Shown here: one piece after another, positions 42,984 through 52,049 of the stretch
How the letters are laid out: every line of letters starts with the position of its first letter
Numbering within the stretch: position 1 is the first letter of the stretch
Source: Streptomyces griseomycini
GTDB taxonomy: Bacteria; Actinomycetota; Actinomycetes; Streptomycetales; Streptomycetaceae
Reading direction: 5' to 3'
NCBI RefSeq assembly: GCF_014203535.1
Contig: NZ_JACHJI010000001.1
Coordinates: 558,001-622,000, forward strand
DNA length: 64,000 bases
Notes under the pieces: generated by a model
What the model saw: only the letters and a program-made list of their open reading frames with translations
Told to the model about the DNA's origin: nothing
Databases searched by the model: none
Position numbers and translations under genes: made by a program

Positions 42984-44641
42984 TCCGCTTCGAGAACGTG
43001 TCGGTGACGTACGACGGCGCCGACGAACCCGCCGTCCGCGCGGTGGACTTCGAGGTGCCCGAGGGCGAACTGGCCCTCCTCGTCGGCCCGTCCGGCGTCG
43101 GCAAGTCCACCGTGCTGGGCGCGGTCAGCGGTCTGGTCCCGCACTTCACCGGCGGCACCCTGCACGGCAGGGTCACGGTCGCCGGCCGCGACACCCGCAC
43201 CCACAAACCGCGCGAACTGGCCGACGTCGTCGGCACGGTGGGCCAGGACCCCCTCTCCCACTTCGTGACGGACACCGTCGAGGACGAGCTCGCCTACGGC
43301 ATGGAGTCGCTGGGCCTGGCCCCGGACGTGATGCGCCGCCGCGTCGAGGAGACCCTCGACCTGCTGGGCCTGGCCGACCTGCGCGACCGCCCCGTCTCCG
43401 CCCTCTCCGGCGGCCAGCGGCAGCGGGTCGCCATCGGCTCGGTCCTCACCCCGCACCCCCGGGTGCTGGTCCTGGACGAACCGACCTCCGCGCTCGACCC
43501 GGCGGCGGCCGAGGAGGTCCTCGCGGTCCTCCAGCGCCTGGTCCACGACCTGGGCACCACGGTCCTCATGGCCGAACACCGCCTGGAGCGCGTCGTCCAG
43601 TACGCCGACCGGGTGGTCCTGCTGCCGGGTCCCGGCGAGCGCCCGCTCCTCGGCGCCCCGGCGGAGGTGATGGCGGTGTCGCCCGTCTTCCCGCCGGTGG
43701 TGGACCTGGGCCGCCTCGCCGGCTGGTCCCCCTTGCCCCTCACGGTCCGGGACGCGCGCCGCAGGGCGGCCCCGCTGCGGGAACGCCTGGCCGACCTGGA
43801 GCCCCGGCGGGAGGCGGCCCCGGCGCCCGCGCCGCCCCCGGCCGGCCGGCGCCTGTTCGGGCGCGCGAAGCCGGACGCCCCGTCCCCCGCGCACGTCGCC
43901 GAGGTCCGCTCCCTCGCCGTCCGCCGCGACCGCGTCCAGGCCCTGCGCCACGTCGACCTGACCGTCGCCCCCGGCGAGGCCGTCGCCCTCATGGGCCGCA
44001 ACGGCGCCGGGAAGTCGACGCTGCTCGGCGCGCTCGTCGGCCTGGTCGCGCCGTCCTCCGGCTCGGTCCGCACCGGCGACGCGGTCCCCCACCGCACCCG
44101 CCCCCGCGACCTGGTCCGCCGCGTCGGCCTGGTCCCGCAGGAGCCGCGCGACCTGCTCTACGCCGACACGGTCGCCGCGGAGTGCGCGGCCGCCGACCAG
44201 GACGCGGGCGCGGAGCCGGGCACGTGCCGCGCCCTGCTGTCGGAACTGCTCCCCGGCGTGTCCGACGACACCCACCCCCGCGACCTGTCCGAGGGCCAGC
44301 GCCTGACCCTCGCCCTGGCGGTGGTCCTGACCGCCCGGCCGCCCCTGATCCTCCTGGACGAGCCGACCCGCGGCCTGGACTACGCGGCGAAGGCCCGCCT
44401 GGTGACGCTCCTGCGCGCGCTGGCCGCCGAGGGCCACGCGATCGTCCTGGCCACCCACGACGTGGAGCTGGCGGCGGAACTCGCCCACCGGGTGGTCCTG
44501 CTCGCCGAGGGCGAGGTGATCGCGGACGGCCCGGCGGCGGAGGTGGTCGTGGCGTCACCGTCCTTCGCCCCGCAGGTGGCGAAGGTCCTGGCCCCGCAGC
44601 ACTGGCTCACGGTCGCCCAGGTCCGGGAGGCGCTGTCATGA
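42980..44641 (+). CDS. ECF transporter ATPase, fused EcfA-EcfA'
   Basis: A 553-residue tandem ABC ATPase. Half 1 has Walker A GPSGVGKST, signature LSGGQRQRVAIG and Walker B VLVLDEPTSALD. Half 2 has GRNGAGKST, LSEGQRLTLALA and LILLDEPTRGLD. The second signature LSEGQ deviates from LSGGQ, which is common in such fusions. It powers the B12-type importer. It overlaps EcfT and EcfS by 4 nt each, so the subunits are made in fixed order. Confidence 0.94.
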   Translation: MIRFENVSVTYDGADEPAVRAVDFEVPEGELALLVGPSGVGKSTVLGAVSGLVPHFTGGTLHGRVTVAGRDTRTHKPRELADVVGTVGQDPLSHFVTDTVEDELAYGMESLGLAPDVMRRRVEETLDLLGLADLRDRPVSALSGGQRQRVAIGSVLTPHPRVLVLDEPTSALDPAAAEEVLAVLQRLVHDLGTTVLMAEHRLERVVQYADRVVLLPGPGERPLLGAPAEVMAVSPVFPPVVDLGRLAGWSPLPLTVRDARRRAAPLRERLADLEPRREAAPAPAPPPAGRRLFGRAKPDAPSPAHVAEVRSLAVRRDRVQALRHVDLTVAPGEAVALMGRNGAGKSTLLGALVGLVAPSSGSVRTGDAVPHRTRPRDLVRRVGLVPQEPRDLLYADTVAAECAAADQDAGAEPGTCRALLSELLPGVSDDTHPRDLSEGQRLTLALAVVLTARPPLILLDEPTRGLDYAAKARLVTLLRALAAEGHAIVLATHDVELAAELAHRVVLLAEGEVIADGPAAEVVVASPSFAPQVAKVLAPQHWLTVAQVREALS

Positions 44642-45486
44642 GGGCCACGGGGAGCACCGCGGGGGGCGCGGAGCGCCAGGCGAAGGCCGTCCGCCTGGGC
44701 CCGCGCTCGCTCGCGGCCCTGTTCCTGGTGAGCGCGGTGGGCGTGGCCGGCTTCGGCTGGCCCTTCCTCGCCCCGCCCGCCTCCACCCTCAACGCCCACG
44801 CCCAGGACGCGCCGTGGCTCTTCGCGGGCCTCCTGGTCCTGCTGGTGGCGGTCGTGGCGGCGACGATCTCGGAGTCCGGCCTCGGCCCGAAGGCGGTGGC
44901 GATGCTCGGCGTCCTGGCGGCGACGGGCGCGGCGCTGCGCCCCATCGGCGCCGGAACGGCCGGTCTGGAGCCCATGTTCTTCCTCGTGGTCCTCAGCGGC
45001 CGGGTCCTCGGTCCGGGCTTCGGCTTCGTCCTCGGCTCGGTGACGATGTTCGCGTCCGCCCTGCTCACGGGCGGGGTCGGCCCGTGGCTGCCGTTCCAGA
45101 TGCTGGCGATGGGCTGGTTCACGATGGGGGCGGGCCTGCTGCCGGGCCCGCACCGTCTGCGCGGCCGCGCGGAGGTGTGGCTGCTCGCCGTCTACGGCTT
45201 CCTGGCGGCCTTCGCCTACGGCACGGTGATGAACATGGCGGGCTGGCCCTTCATGTCCGCGCTCGCCTCGAACATCTCCTTCGACCCGGACGCGCCGGTT
45301 CCCGCGAACCTGGCCCGCTTCCTGGCCTACTGCCTGGCCACCTCCCTCGGCTGGGACCTGGGCCGGGCGCTGGTCACCGCCGCGCTGACCCTGGCGCTGG
45401 GTGCCCCGGTCCTGCGCGCCCTGCGCCGCGCCACCCGGAGGGCGGCCTTCGAGGCGCCGGTCACATTCGACGCCTCCCCTCGGTGA
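44638..45486 (+). CDS. ECF transporter substrate-binding component (EcfS, CbrT-like)
   Basis: A 282-residue membrane protein with six or more helices. Conserved stretches are GVLAATGAALRPIGAG, EPMFFLVVLSGRVLGPGFGFVLGS and GPWLPFQMLAMGWFTMGAG, as in CbrT-type S components (COG4720-like). It starts at ATG 44638, overlapping the ATPase stop as ATGA. Given the upstream cobalamin riboswitch the ligand is probably vitamin B12 or a precursor; this is inference from regulation. Confidence 0.85.
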   Translation: MRATGSTAGGAERQAKAVRLGPRSLAALFLVSAVGVAGFGWPFLAPPASTLNAHAQDAPWLFAGLLVLLVAVVAATISESGLGPKAVAMLGVLAATGAALRPIGAGTAGLEPMFFLVVLSGRVLGPGFGFVLGSVTMFASALLTGGVGPWLPFQMLAMGWFTMGAGLLPGPHRLRGRAEVWLLAVYGFLAAFAYGTVMNMAGWPFMSALASNISFDPDAPVPANLARFLAYCLATSLGWDLGRALVTAALTLALGAPVLRALRRATRRAAFEAPVTFDASPR

Positions 45487-45824
45487 TGGCCCGGACGCGG
45501 TCCGTGACCGGGACGGTGAACCACCCCACATGACGCGGGTCACGTACGAAGCGGGGCCGTAGCCGCGGCACGACGGCGGACCCCGCCCCCGCCGCGCCGG
45601 CCCGGGCCCCGCACCCCCGCCCCGCCCGAGCGCGATGTCCGAAATGCGACCGCGGTTAGTAAAAGGGAGCTTTGCGGGCAAACCACGGATTTGTTTCTGT
45701 GGAGCGGTCGCCAGGCGCCGACGTGCCCCCCACGGGCCGCGGCGCCGACGCATGCCCCGCCGCCCACCCCGCGGCGTCCGGCACGCACACCGCGACCCCC
45801 CTGCTCCCGACCGAAAGGCCGCCT
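45487..45824 (+). other. Long leader region before the lysozyme-like gene
   Basis: 338 bp without a gene. It holds a strikingly A/T-rich patch for this chromosome at about 45655-45700 (GGTTAGTAAAAGGGAG and CACGGATTTGTTTCTG), probably the promoter or leader of the secreted lysozyme-like gene. I looked for a ydaO-type (c-di-AMP) aptamer, common before such genes, and could not recognise its conserved segments. Confidence 0.4.
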
Positions 45825-46241
45825 GTGTCCGCCGCTTCCCTCCTCCGCACCCTCGCCACCCCGAAGAAGGCCGTCGCCGGTGCCGCCCTCGCCGCCGCCA
45901 CCTGCGGCACGCTGATCGCCGCCGCACCCGCGCAGGCCGCGCCGACGGCGGCCGCCTCGGCCCAGGCGACCGCGAAGAAGATGATCGGCAACTCGGCGCA
46001 GTACCAGTGCTTCTCGAAGATCGTCCAGCACGAGAGCAACTGGAACCCCACCGCCACCAACGCCTCCAGCGGCGCCTACGGCCTGGTCCAGGCCCTGCCG
46101 GCCTCCAAGATGGCCTCGGCCGGCTCCGACTGGAAGACCAACCCCGCCACCCAGATCGAGTGGGGCCTGAACTACATGAACGACCGCTACGGCAGCCCCT
46201 GCGCCGCCTGGGACTTCTGGCAGACCAACCACTGGTACTGA
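45825..46241 (+). CDS. Secreted lysozyme-like (aggregation-promoting-factor-type) protein
   Basis: A 138-residue exported protein. The signal peptide ends at PAQA. The mature domain shows YQCFSKIVQHESNWNPTATN with the catalytic Glu, SSGAYGLVQALPASKM and the C-terminal CAAWDFWQTNHWY, the signature of small transglycosylase-fold proteins related to Rpf and aggregation-promoting factors. It probably cleaves or remodels peptidoglycan. GTG 45825 has GAAAGG 6 nt upstream. An 11-bp terminator stem follows. Confidence 0.87.
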   Translation: MSAASLLRTLATPKKAVAGAALAAATCGTLIAAAPAQAAPTAAASAQATAKKMIGNSAQYQCFSKIVQHESNWNPTATNASSGAYGLVQALPASKMASAGSDWKTNPATQIEWGLNYMNDRYGSPCAAWDFWQTNHWY

Positions 46242-46265
46242 TCCCGGCCCCCCACCCCCACATAC

Positions 46266-46306
46266 CGAAGGCGGCGACCCCCTGATCCCCGGGGCCGCCG
46301 CCTTCG
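46266..46306 (+). terminator. 11-bp stem-loop terminator
   Basis: CGAAGGCGGCG (46266-46276) pairs with its complement (46296-46306), with a further short G/C stem in the loop. Confidence 0.75.
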
Positions 46307-46394
46307 CCGTCCCCTGCGTGAGTGACGTGACCGTGGGCCGTCCGCTCCTCGGCCGGTGTCGCGCTTCCGCGCCCCGCCCCGGGAGCGCCCCGCA

Positions 46395-48068
46395 GTGAAC
46401 GCCCCCGTCCCGTTCCACGTCTTCGCAACCGTGCCCCCTGCCGAACTCGCCCCGACCCAGCAAGAAGCGGACACGGCCCTCCAGCGGAACCACTCACTCC
46501 GCACCCTGTGCCGACGCCACCGCGTCCCCCTCCTCGCGACCCTCCCCGCCCTCCCCCTCTACGCCCTCTGGTGGGGCTGTCTCGCCACCGGCGGCGGGGA
46601 CCTCGCCGCCCAGGACGCCTGGGCCCACTTCGCCGCCCGGCACGGGGACTCCGCGTACAACCTCTTCTGGTACGGCGGGACGCACACCGCCAACTACAGC
46701 ATCGTCTCGCCGTACCTCATGGCCGCCCTCGGTGTCCGCGCCCTCACCGTCGTCTCCGGGGTCACCGCCACCTGGCTGGCCGCCGCGCTGATCCGGCGCG
46801 CGCGGCTCCGAAGACCCCTCGCCCCCGCTCTCCTCGCCTCCCTCGCCCTGTGGTGCAACGTCGCCTCCGGACGCACCACCTTCGCCCTCGGTGTCGCCTT
46901 CGGGCTCGCCGCCTGTCTCCTCCTCACCCGGCAGAAACGTCTCGCCCCGGCCGGCGTCCACGCCGCCCTCGCCACCATGGCGTCCCCGGTCGCCGGGTTG
47001 TTCCTCGCCGTCGTCGGCGCCGGGTTCCTGCTCGGCCGGCGGCCGGCGCCCGCCACGGCCCTGCTCCTCCCGCCCGCCCTCGTCGTCGGGACGACCGGCC
47101 TGCTCTTCCCCTTCGCCGGCGAGCAGCCCATGCCCGCCTCCCGAATATGGCCCCCCGTCCTCCTCGGTCTCGCCGTCGCCGCGCTCGCCCCGCCCGCCTG
47201 GCGGGTGGCCCGCTGGAGCGGGGTCGTCTACGCGGCCGGGACCGTGCTCGTGTACCTCGTCCCCTCCCCCGTCGGCACGAACGTGGAGCGGTTCGCCGAG
47301 TACGCCGCGCCGGTCGTCCTCCTCGCCGCCCTCCTCGCCCAGCCGGGGGCACGCGCCCTGCGCCGCAACCTGCTCGTCGCCGTCCTCGTCTTCTCCGTCG
47401 GCTGGCTCGGGAAGAAGACCGCCGACGACCTGAGGGAGTACACCGTCGTCCCGGCCTGGGCCGTGCACACCCACGGTGTCGTACGGGCCCTCGAAGGGCT
47501 CGGCGCCGACCGGTCCCGGGTCGAGGTCGTGCCCGCGCGCGACCACCGGGAGGCGGCCGCCCTCGCGCCGTACGTCCACCTCGCGCGCGGCTGGAACCGT
47601 CAGCTCGACGTGGAGCGGGCCCGGCTCTTCTACGACGGTTCCTTCTCCGCCGCCGCCTACCGGGAGTGGCTGGACCGGTGGGCGGTCGGGTTCGTCGTGC
47701 TGCCGCGCGCCGAGCCCGACGGGCCCGCCGAGGAGGAGGCCCGGCTCCTGCGCGACGACCGCACCCGGCCCGACTGGCTCCTGCCCGTCTGGCACGACGC
47801 CCACTGGCAGGTGTTCCGCGTGCGGGACGCCGTGCCGCTCGTCTCCGCGCCCGGAGCGGTCGTGCGGACCTCCGGCGCGGACCTCGTGCTGCGCGTGTCC
47901 CGGCCGGGGCCGGTGACCGTGCGGATCGCGTACTCGCCCTGGCTGCGCAGCGACGGCGGGTGCCTGAGCCGCCAGGGCGAGTTCACGCGGCTCACGGTGT
48001 CCGCGCCGGGCGAGTACCGGATCAGCTCGGAGTACGGTCCCTCTCCGGCTCCGTCGACTCGCTGCTGA
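46395..48068 (+). CDS. Polytopic membrane protein, possible GT-C glycosyltransferase
   Basis: A 557-residue protein with about ten helices (residues 30-340) and a C-terminal soluble domain of about 210 residues ending EYGPSPAPSTRC. The early luminal loop DLAAQDAWAHFAARHGDSAY and the FWYGGTHTANYS segment recall GT-C enzymes, whose first loop carries an acidic active site. No family can be named with confidence. Start GTG 46395 has GGGAG upstream; GTG 46356 is an alternative. The 3' end overlaps the converging gene by 47 bp. Confidence 0.68.
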   Translation: MNAPVPFHVFATVPPAELAPTQQEADTALQRNHSLRTLCRRHRVPLLATLPALPLYALWWGCLATGGGDLAAQDAWAHFAARHGDSAYNLFWYGGTHTANYSIVSPYLMAALGVRALTVVSGVTATWLAAALIRRARLRRPLAPALLASLALWCNVASGRTTFALGVAFGLAACLLLTRQKRLAPAGVHAALATMASPVAGLFLAVVGAGFLLGRRPAPATALLLPPALVVGTTGLLFPFAGEQPMPASRIWPPVLLGLAVAALAPPAWRVARWSGVVYAAGTVLVYLVPSPVGTNVERFAEYAAPVVLLAALLAQPGARALRRNLLVAVLVFSVGWLGKKTADDLREYTVVPAWAVHTHGVVRALEGLGADRSRVEVVPARDHREAAALAPYVHLARGWNRQLDVERARLFYDGSFSAAAYREWLDRWAVGFVVLPRAEPDGPAEEEARLLRDDRTRPDWLLPVWHDAHWQVFRVRDAVPLVSAPGAVVRTSGADLVLRVSRPGPVTVRIAYSPWLRSDGGCLSRQGEFTRLTVSAPGEYRISSEYGPSPAPSTRC

Positions 48069-50151
48069 CCTCGCGGCCGGCCTCGTCCCCGGCCGCGCCG
48101 CGGGCCTCACCGCCGGCCTCGACGGCGGTCCCGGCCGTGCGCTCGGTCTCGGCCGCGGCCGGCACCGTCCGGGCGCGCGGCCCCTGGAGCAGGTACGTCA
48201 GCCCGAAGCCGGCGCCGACGACGATCGCCCCGCCGACCGCGTCCAGGATCCAGTGGTTGCCGGTGGCGACGATCGCGGCGGCCGTGAACAGCGGGTGGAG
48301 CAGGCCGAGCGCCTTCATCCACACCCTGGGCGCGATGACCGCGATCACCAGTCCGCACCACAGGGACCAGCCGAAGTGCAGCGACGGCATCGCCGCGTAC
48401 TGGTTGGTGAGGGCGGTGAGCGTGCCGTAGTCGGGCTGGGAGAAGTCCTGCACGCCGTGGACCGTGTCGATGATCCCGAGGTGCGGCATCAGGCGCGGCG
48501 GGGCCAGCGGGTAGAGCCAGAAGCCGACCAGGGCGAGGAGGGTGGCGAAGCCGAGGCTCGTCCGCGCCCAGCGGTAGTCGACGGGGCGGCGCCAGTACAG
48601 CAGGCCGAGAACGGTGAGCGGGACGGCGAAGTGGAACGACGTGTAGTAGAAGTCGAAGAAGTTCCGCAGCCAGCCGATCTTCACGACGGCGTGGTTGACC
48701 GCGTACTCGATGTCCAGGTGGAGCACGCGCTCGAGGTCGAGGATCTGCTGTCCGTGTTCCTCGGCGCGGGCGCGGCCGGCCGAGTTGCTGCCGCCGGTCG
48801 CGGCGAGCCGGACCTTGGCGTACGCGGCGTACGTGACGCGGATCAGCAGGAGCTCGAGCAGGAGGTTCGGGCGGGTGAGCACCCGGCGCAGGAACGGCAG
48901 CAGCGGGACGGACCGGAGGCGGGCCGGGACCGGATCGGCGTACCGGGTCGGCACGGGCGACCGGAAGTACGGCGAGGTGCGGGACAGGAACGGGACGGCG
49001 GTGGCGGCGGCCAGGGCGGCGATCAGGACGACGTTGTCGCGCAACGGGTGGAGCACGGCCATGTTCGGCAGCATCATCCTGGCGGGCAGCGTCATCACCA
49101 GGACGACGGCGACGGGCCACACCGGCCGGTCGGAGGCGCGCCCGCCGACCCGGCCGACGACCGTGAGGAGCACCCAGAGCAGCTGGTGCTGCCAGGCGGT
49201 CGGGGAGACGACGACGACGGCGCAGCCGGTGACGGCGACGGCGAGCAGCAGCTGGCCGTCGCGGGCGTAACGGACGGCGCGGCGCAGGGCGACGGCCACG
49301 ACCGCCGCGCCGAGCAGCAGGAAGAGGCCGATCTCGAGGGGGCCTTCGAGGCCGAGGCGGAGCAGGGCGCCGTGCAGGGACTGGTTGGCGAGGTCGTCGG
49401 CGGGACCGCCGAGGCCGACGCCCGCCATGTGGTGCACCCAGTAGGTGTGGGAGTCCTGCGGCATCGCGGCCCAGGCGAGCGCGGTGGCCGCGGCGAAGGT
49501 GAGGCCCGTGGCGGCGGCGGCCCGGCGGCGGCCGGTGAACCACAGCAGCGGCGCGAAGAGCAGCAGGGTGGGCTGGAGGGCCGCCGCGACGCCGATCAGG
49601 GCGCCGCCGGCCCGCTGACCGTGCGCGACGAAGCAGCCCAGCAGGACGAGGAGGACCGGGATGATGCTGGTCTGGCCGAGCCACAGGGTGGTGCGCACCG
49701 GCAGGGACAGCATGAGCAGGCTGACGGCGACCGGGGCGGCGAGCAGCGCGGTGCGCCGGCCGACCGGCCGGGGCAGGGCGCGGGCGGCGATCGCGCCGAG
49801 GGCGACGACCAGCAGCAGCGTGCCGAAGGTCCAGCCCCAGCCGAGGGCCTGCTCCGCCGACCGGGTGAGGGGCTTGAGGACGAGCCCGCCGAAGGGGGTG
49901 CCGGTGAAGCGGGTGGAGTCGTAGAGGGAGCCGCTGACGTGCAGCACGCCCTCGGGGCCCACCCAGGTCTCCAGGTCCGTCAGCCGCTCCCCGCGCGGGG
50001 TGGTCAGGACGGCGGCCACCTGTCGCACGACGAGGACGGCCGCGAGTAACCACAGTCCGAGGCGGGCCGCCCGCAGCCGTGCCCGGGGGCCGCCGACGGC
50101 CGCCGTCCCCAACCCCTCCGCCGGTCGCCCGCTGTGCTCCGCATTCGCCAC
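48022..50151 (-). CDS. GT87 mannosyltransferase-like / PAP2 (Aur1-like) fusion
   Basis: A 709-residue membrane protein in two parts. Residues 1-400 are a DUF2029/GT87 polyprenyl-phosphate-mannose-dependent transferase (GLWLLAAVLVVRQV, GQTSIIPVLLVLLGC, PTAWQHQLLWVLLTVV). Residues 430-660 are an inositolphosphotransferase/PAP2 domain (AMPSLHFGWSLWCG and GNHWILDAVGG with the catalytic histidines). The remainder is a charged tail. The combination suggests synthesis of an envelope glycolipid or phosphoinositide. GTG 50151 has GACGAGG upstream. Confidence 0.85.
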   Translation of the reverse strand: MANAEHSGRPAEGLGTAAVGGPRARLRAARLGLWLLAAVLVVRQVAAVLTTPRGERLTDLETWVGPEGVLHVSGSLYDSTRFTGTPFGGLVLKPLTRSAEQALGWGWTFGTLLLVVALGAIAARALPRPVGRRTALLAAPVAVSLLMLSLPVRTTLWLGQTSIIPVLLVLLGCFVAHGQRAGGALIGVAAALQPTLLLFAPLLWFTGRRRAAAATGLTFAAATALAWAAMPQDSHTYWVHHMAGVGLGGPADDLANQSLHGALLRLGLEGPLEIGLFLLLGAAVVAVALRRAVRYARDGQLLLAVAVTGCAVVVVSPTAWQHQLLWVLLTVVGRVGGRASDRPVWPVAVVLVMTLPARMMLPNMAVLHPLRDNVVLIAALAAATAVPFLSRTSPYFRSPVPTRYADPVPARLRSVPLLPFLRRVLTRPNLLLELLLIRVTYAAYAKVRLAATGGSNSAGRARAEEHGQQILDLERVLHLDIEYAVNHAVVKIGWLRNFFDFYYTSFHFAVPLTVLGLLYWRRPVDYRWARTSLGFATLLALVGFWLYPLAPPRLMPHLGIIDTVHGVQDFSQPDYGTLTALTNQYAAMPSLHFGWSLWCGLVIAVIAPRVWMKALGLLHPLFTAAAIVATGNHWILDAVGGAIVVGAGFGLTYLLQGPRARTVPAAAETERTAGTAVEAGGEARGAAGDEAGREVSSESTEPERDRTPS

Positions 50152-50540
50152 GCCTCGTCGGCCTCCCCGCCCCGATCGCCCACGTCCTGTGCGTGGGGGT
50201 TCACCCTGCGCACCCTATGAGGCTCGCACCGCCCCTGGGCAGAGACGCGGGCGACCCCCACTTCGCCTGACACCCCTCCCGCTTTTGTCCGGATGACGAC
50301 GGAGCACGGGGGGACCGGGACGTCCTCCGGGGGCGCGAGATGAGTCACAGCGGGAGGCCGGCGGGGGCGCCGCGGGGAGGGCTGCGCTCCTGCGTACGCC
50401 ACATTTAGATGCTGTATGCAGCTAAGCGCGTACCGCCCGTAGGGGGACCAACTCCGCCTATCGTCGTTTTTTCGGCCCGCCCGACAGCGCCGCCGCGCGG
50501 ACCCGTCCCTGTCCCCGTCGAAAGGTAGGCGAGCGTAGCT
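50152..50540. other. Divergent intergenic region
   Basis: 389 bp without a gene, between the GT87/PAP2 gene and the ProP-like gene. It holds the A/T-rich element TTTAGATGCTGTATGCAGC near 50403-50421 with a short inverted repeat (GCTG-TATG-CAGC), probably part of the promoter of the downstream symporter. I see no strong hairpin or known aptamer. Confidence 0.35.
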
Positions 50541-51944
50541 TTGTCGACTGCCTCAGTCGCCGCTCCCCCGTCCTCGTACACGTCGCGGAAGACCGGCACC
50601 GCGCAGACGCACGGCCCCACCGCCCCCACCGTCACCGACCCCGCGCTCATCCGGCGCGCCGTGAAGGCGGCGGCGCTCGGCAACGCGATGGAATGGTTCG
50701 ACTTCGGTGTCTACAGCTACATCGCGGTCACGCTGGGCAAGGTCTTCTTCCCCTCGGGCAACCCCACCGCCCAGCTGCTGTCCACGTTCGGCGCCTTCGC
50801 CGCGGCCTTCCTGGTCCGCCCGCTCGGCGGCATGGTCTTCGGCCCGCTCGGCGACCGCGTGGGGCGGCAGAAGGTCCTCGCCCTCACGATGATCATGATG
50901 GCGGCGGGCACCTTCGCCATCGGCCTCATCCCGTCCTACGCCGCGATCGGCGTGGGCGCCCCGATCCTGTTGCTGGCCGCCCGCCTGGTGCAGGGCTTCT
51001 CCACCGGCGGCGAGTACGCCGGCGCGTCCACCTTCATCGCCGAGTACGCCCCCGACAAGCGGCGCGGCTTCCTCGGCAGCTGGCTGGAGTTCGGCACGCT
51101 CGCCGGGTACATCGGCGGTGCGGGCCTGGTCACCCTGATGACCGCGCTGCTCTCCTCGGAGGACCTGCTGTCCTGGGGCTGGCGCATCCCGTTCCTGATC
51201 GCGGGCCCGATGGGCATCATCGGCCTCTACCTGCGCATGCGCCTGGAGGAGACGCCGGCGTTCGCGGCCGAGGTCGAGAAGGCGGAGAGCAGCCGCCCGA
51301 AGGTGCCGCTGCGCGAGACGGTGGCCGGCCAGTGGCGCGCGCTGCTGCTGTGCGTGGCCCTGGTGCTGGTCTTCAACGTCACCGACTACATGCTGCTGTC
51401 GTACATGCCGAGCTACCTCACCAGCGAGCTGGGCTACGACGCGACGCACGGTCTGCTCGTGGTCCTCGGCGTGATGGTGCTGATGATGATCGTCCAGCCG
51501 TTCGCCGGCGCGCTGACCGACCGGATCGGCCGCCGCCCGGTGATCGCGGCCGGGTGCGCCGGATTCCTGGTCCTGTCCGTCCCGGCGCTGCTGCTGATCC
51601 GCGACGGCGGCCTGCTCGCGGTCGCCGCCGGCATGGGCGCCCTCGGCCTGCTGCTGGTGTGCTTCACCGCGGCCATGCCGTCCGCGCTCCCCGCGCTGTT
51701 CCCGACCCGCGTGCGCTACGGCTCGCTGTCGATCGGCTTCAACGTCTCGGTGTCCCTGTTCGGCGGCACGACCCCGCTGGTGGTCACGGCCCTGATCGGC
51801 GCGACCGGCGACATGATGATGCCCGCCTACTACATGATGGCGGCGGCCGTGATCGGCGGGTTCGCGGTGTGGCGCATGGCGGAGTCGGCGGGACGCCCGC
51901 TGCCGGGTTCGGCGCCGTCGCTGGAGGCGGCCGGGACACGCTGA
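50541..51944 (+). CDS. MFS proton symporter, ProP (osmolyte/metabolite) family
   Basis: A 467-residue transporter of the metabolite:H+ symporter family. Motifs are NAMEWFDFGVYSYIAVTLG in TM1, RPLGGMVFGPLGDRVGRQK and FSTGGEYAGASTFIAEYAP, all as in ProP. It likely imports proline or glycine betaine during osmotic stress. The start appears to be TTG 50541, as no better codon gives the family N-terminus. The C-terminal coiled coil of E. coli ProP is absent. Confidence 0.88.
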   Translation: MSTASVAAPPSSYTSRKTGTAQTHGPTAPTVTDPALIRRAVKAAALGNAMEWFDFGVYSYIAVTLGKVFFPSGNPTAQLLSTFGAFAAAFLVRPLGGMVFGPLGDRVGRQKVLALTMIMMAAGTFAIGLIPSYAAIGVGAPILLLAARLVQGFSTGGEYAGASTFIAEYAPDKRRGFLGSWLEFGTLAGYIGGAGLVTLMTALLSSEDLLSWGWRIPFLIAGPMGIIGLYLRMRLEETPAFAAEVEKAESSRPKVPLRETVAGQWRALLLCVALVLVFNVTDYMLLSYMPSYLTSELGYDATHGLLVVLGVMVLMMIVQPFAGALTDRIGRRPVIAAGCAGFLVLSVPALLLIRDGGLLAVAAGMGALGLLLVCFTAAMPSALPALFPTRVRYGSLSIGFNVSVSLFGGTTPLVVTALIGATGDMMMPAYYMMAAAVIGGFAVWRMAESAGRPLPGSAPSLEAAGTR

Positions 51945-52007
51945 GGGCACCGGCCGGGAGGAATTCCCCGACGGGGAACCCGTGCACCACTATCTTCGTC
52001 AGCGTCA

Positions 52008-52028
52008 CTAGTTAGACAAGCTAACTAG
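52008..52028. promoter_or_regulatory. Perfect operator-like inverted repeat
   Basis: CTAGTTAG and CTAACTAG flank a 5-bp ACAAG spacer, 21 bp before the O-methyltransferase start. The A/T-rich 8-bp arms stand out in this sequence and fit a TetR- or MarR-type dimer site. No such regulator gene is next to it. Confidence 0.7.
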
Positions 52029-52049
52029 CCGTACGGAAGGTACAGGTGC

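Noticed and set aside
45487..45824. ydaO-type c-di-AMP riboswitch before the lysozyme-like gene
   Set aside because: Such switches are common before Streptomyces wall hydrolases, but I could not find the conserved aptamer segments here.
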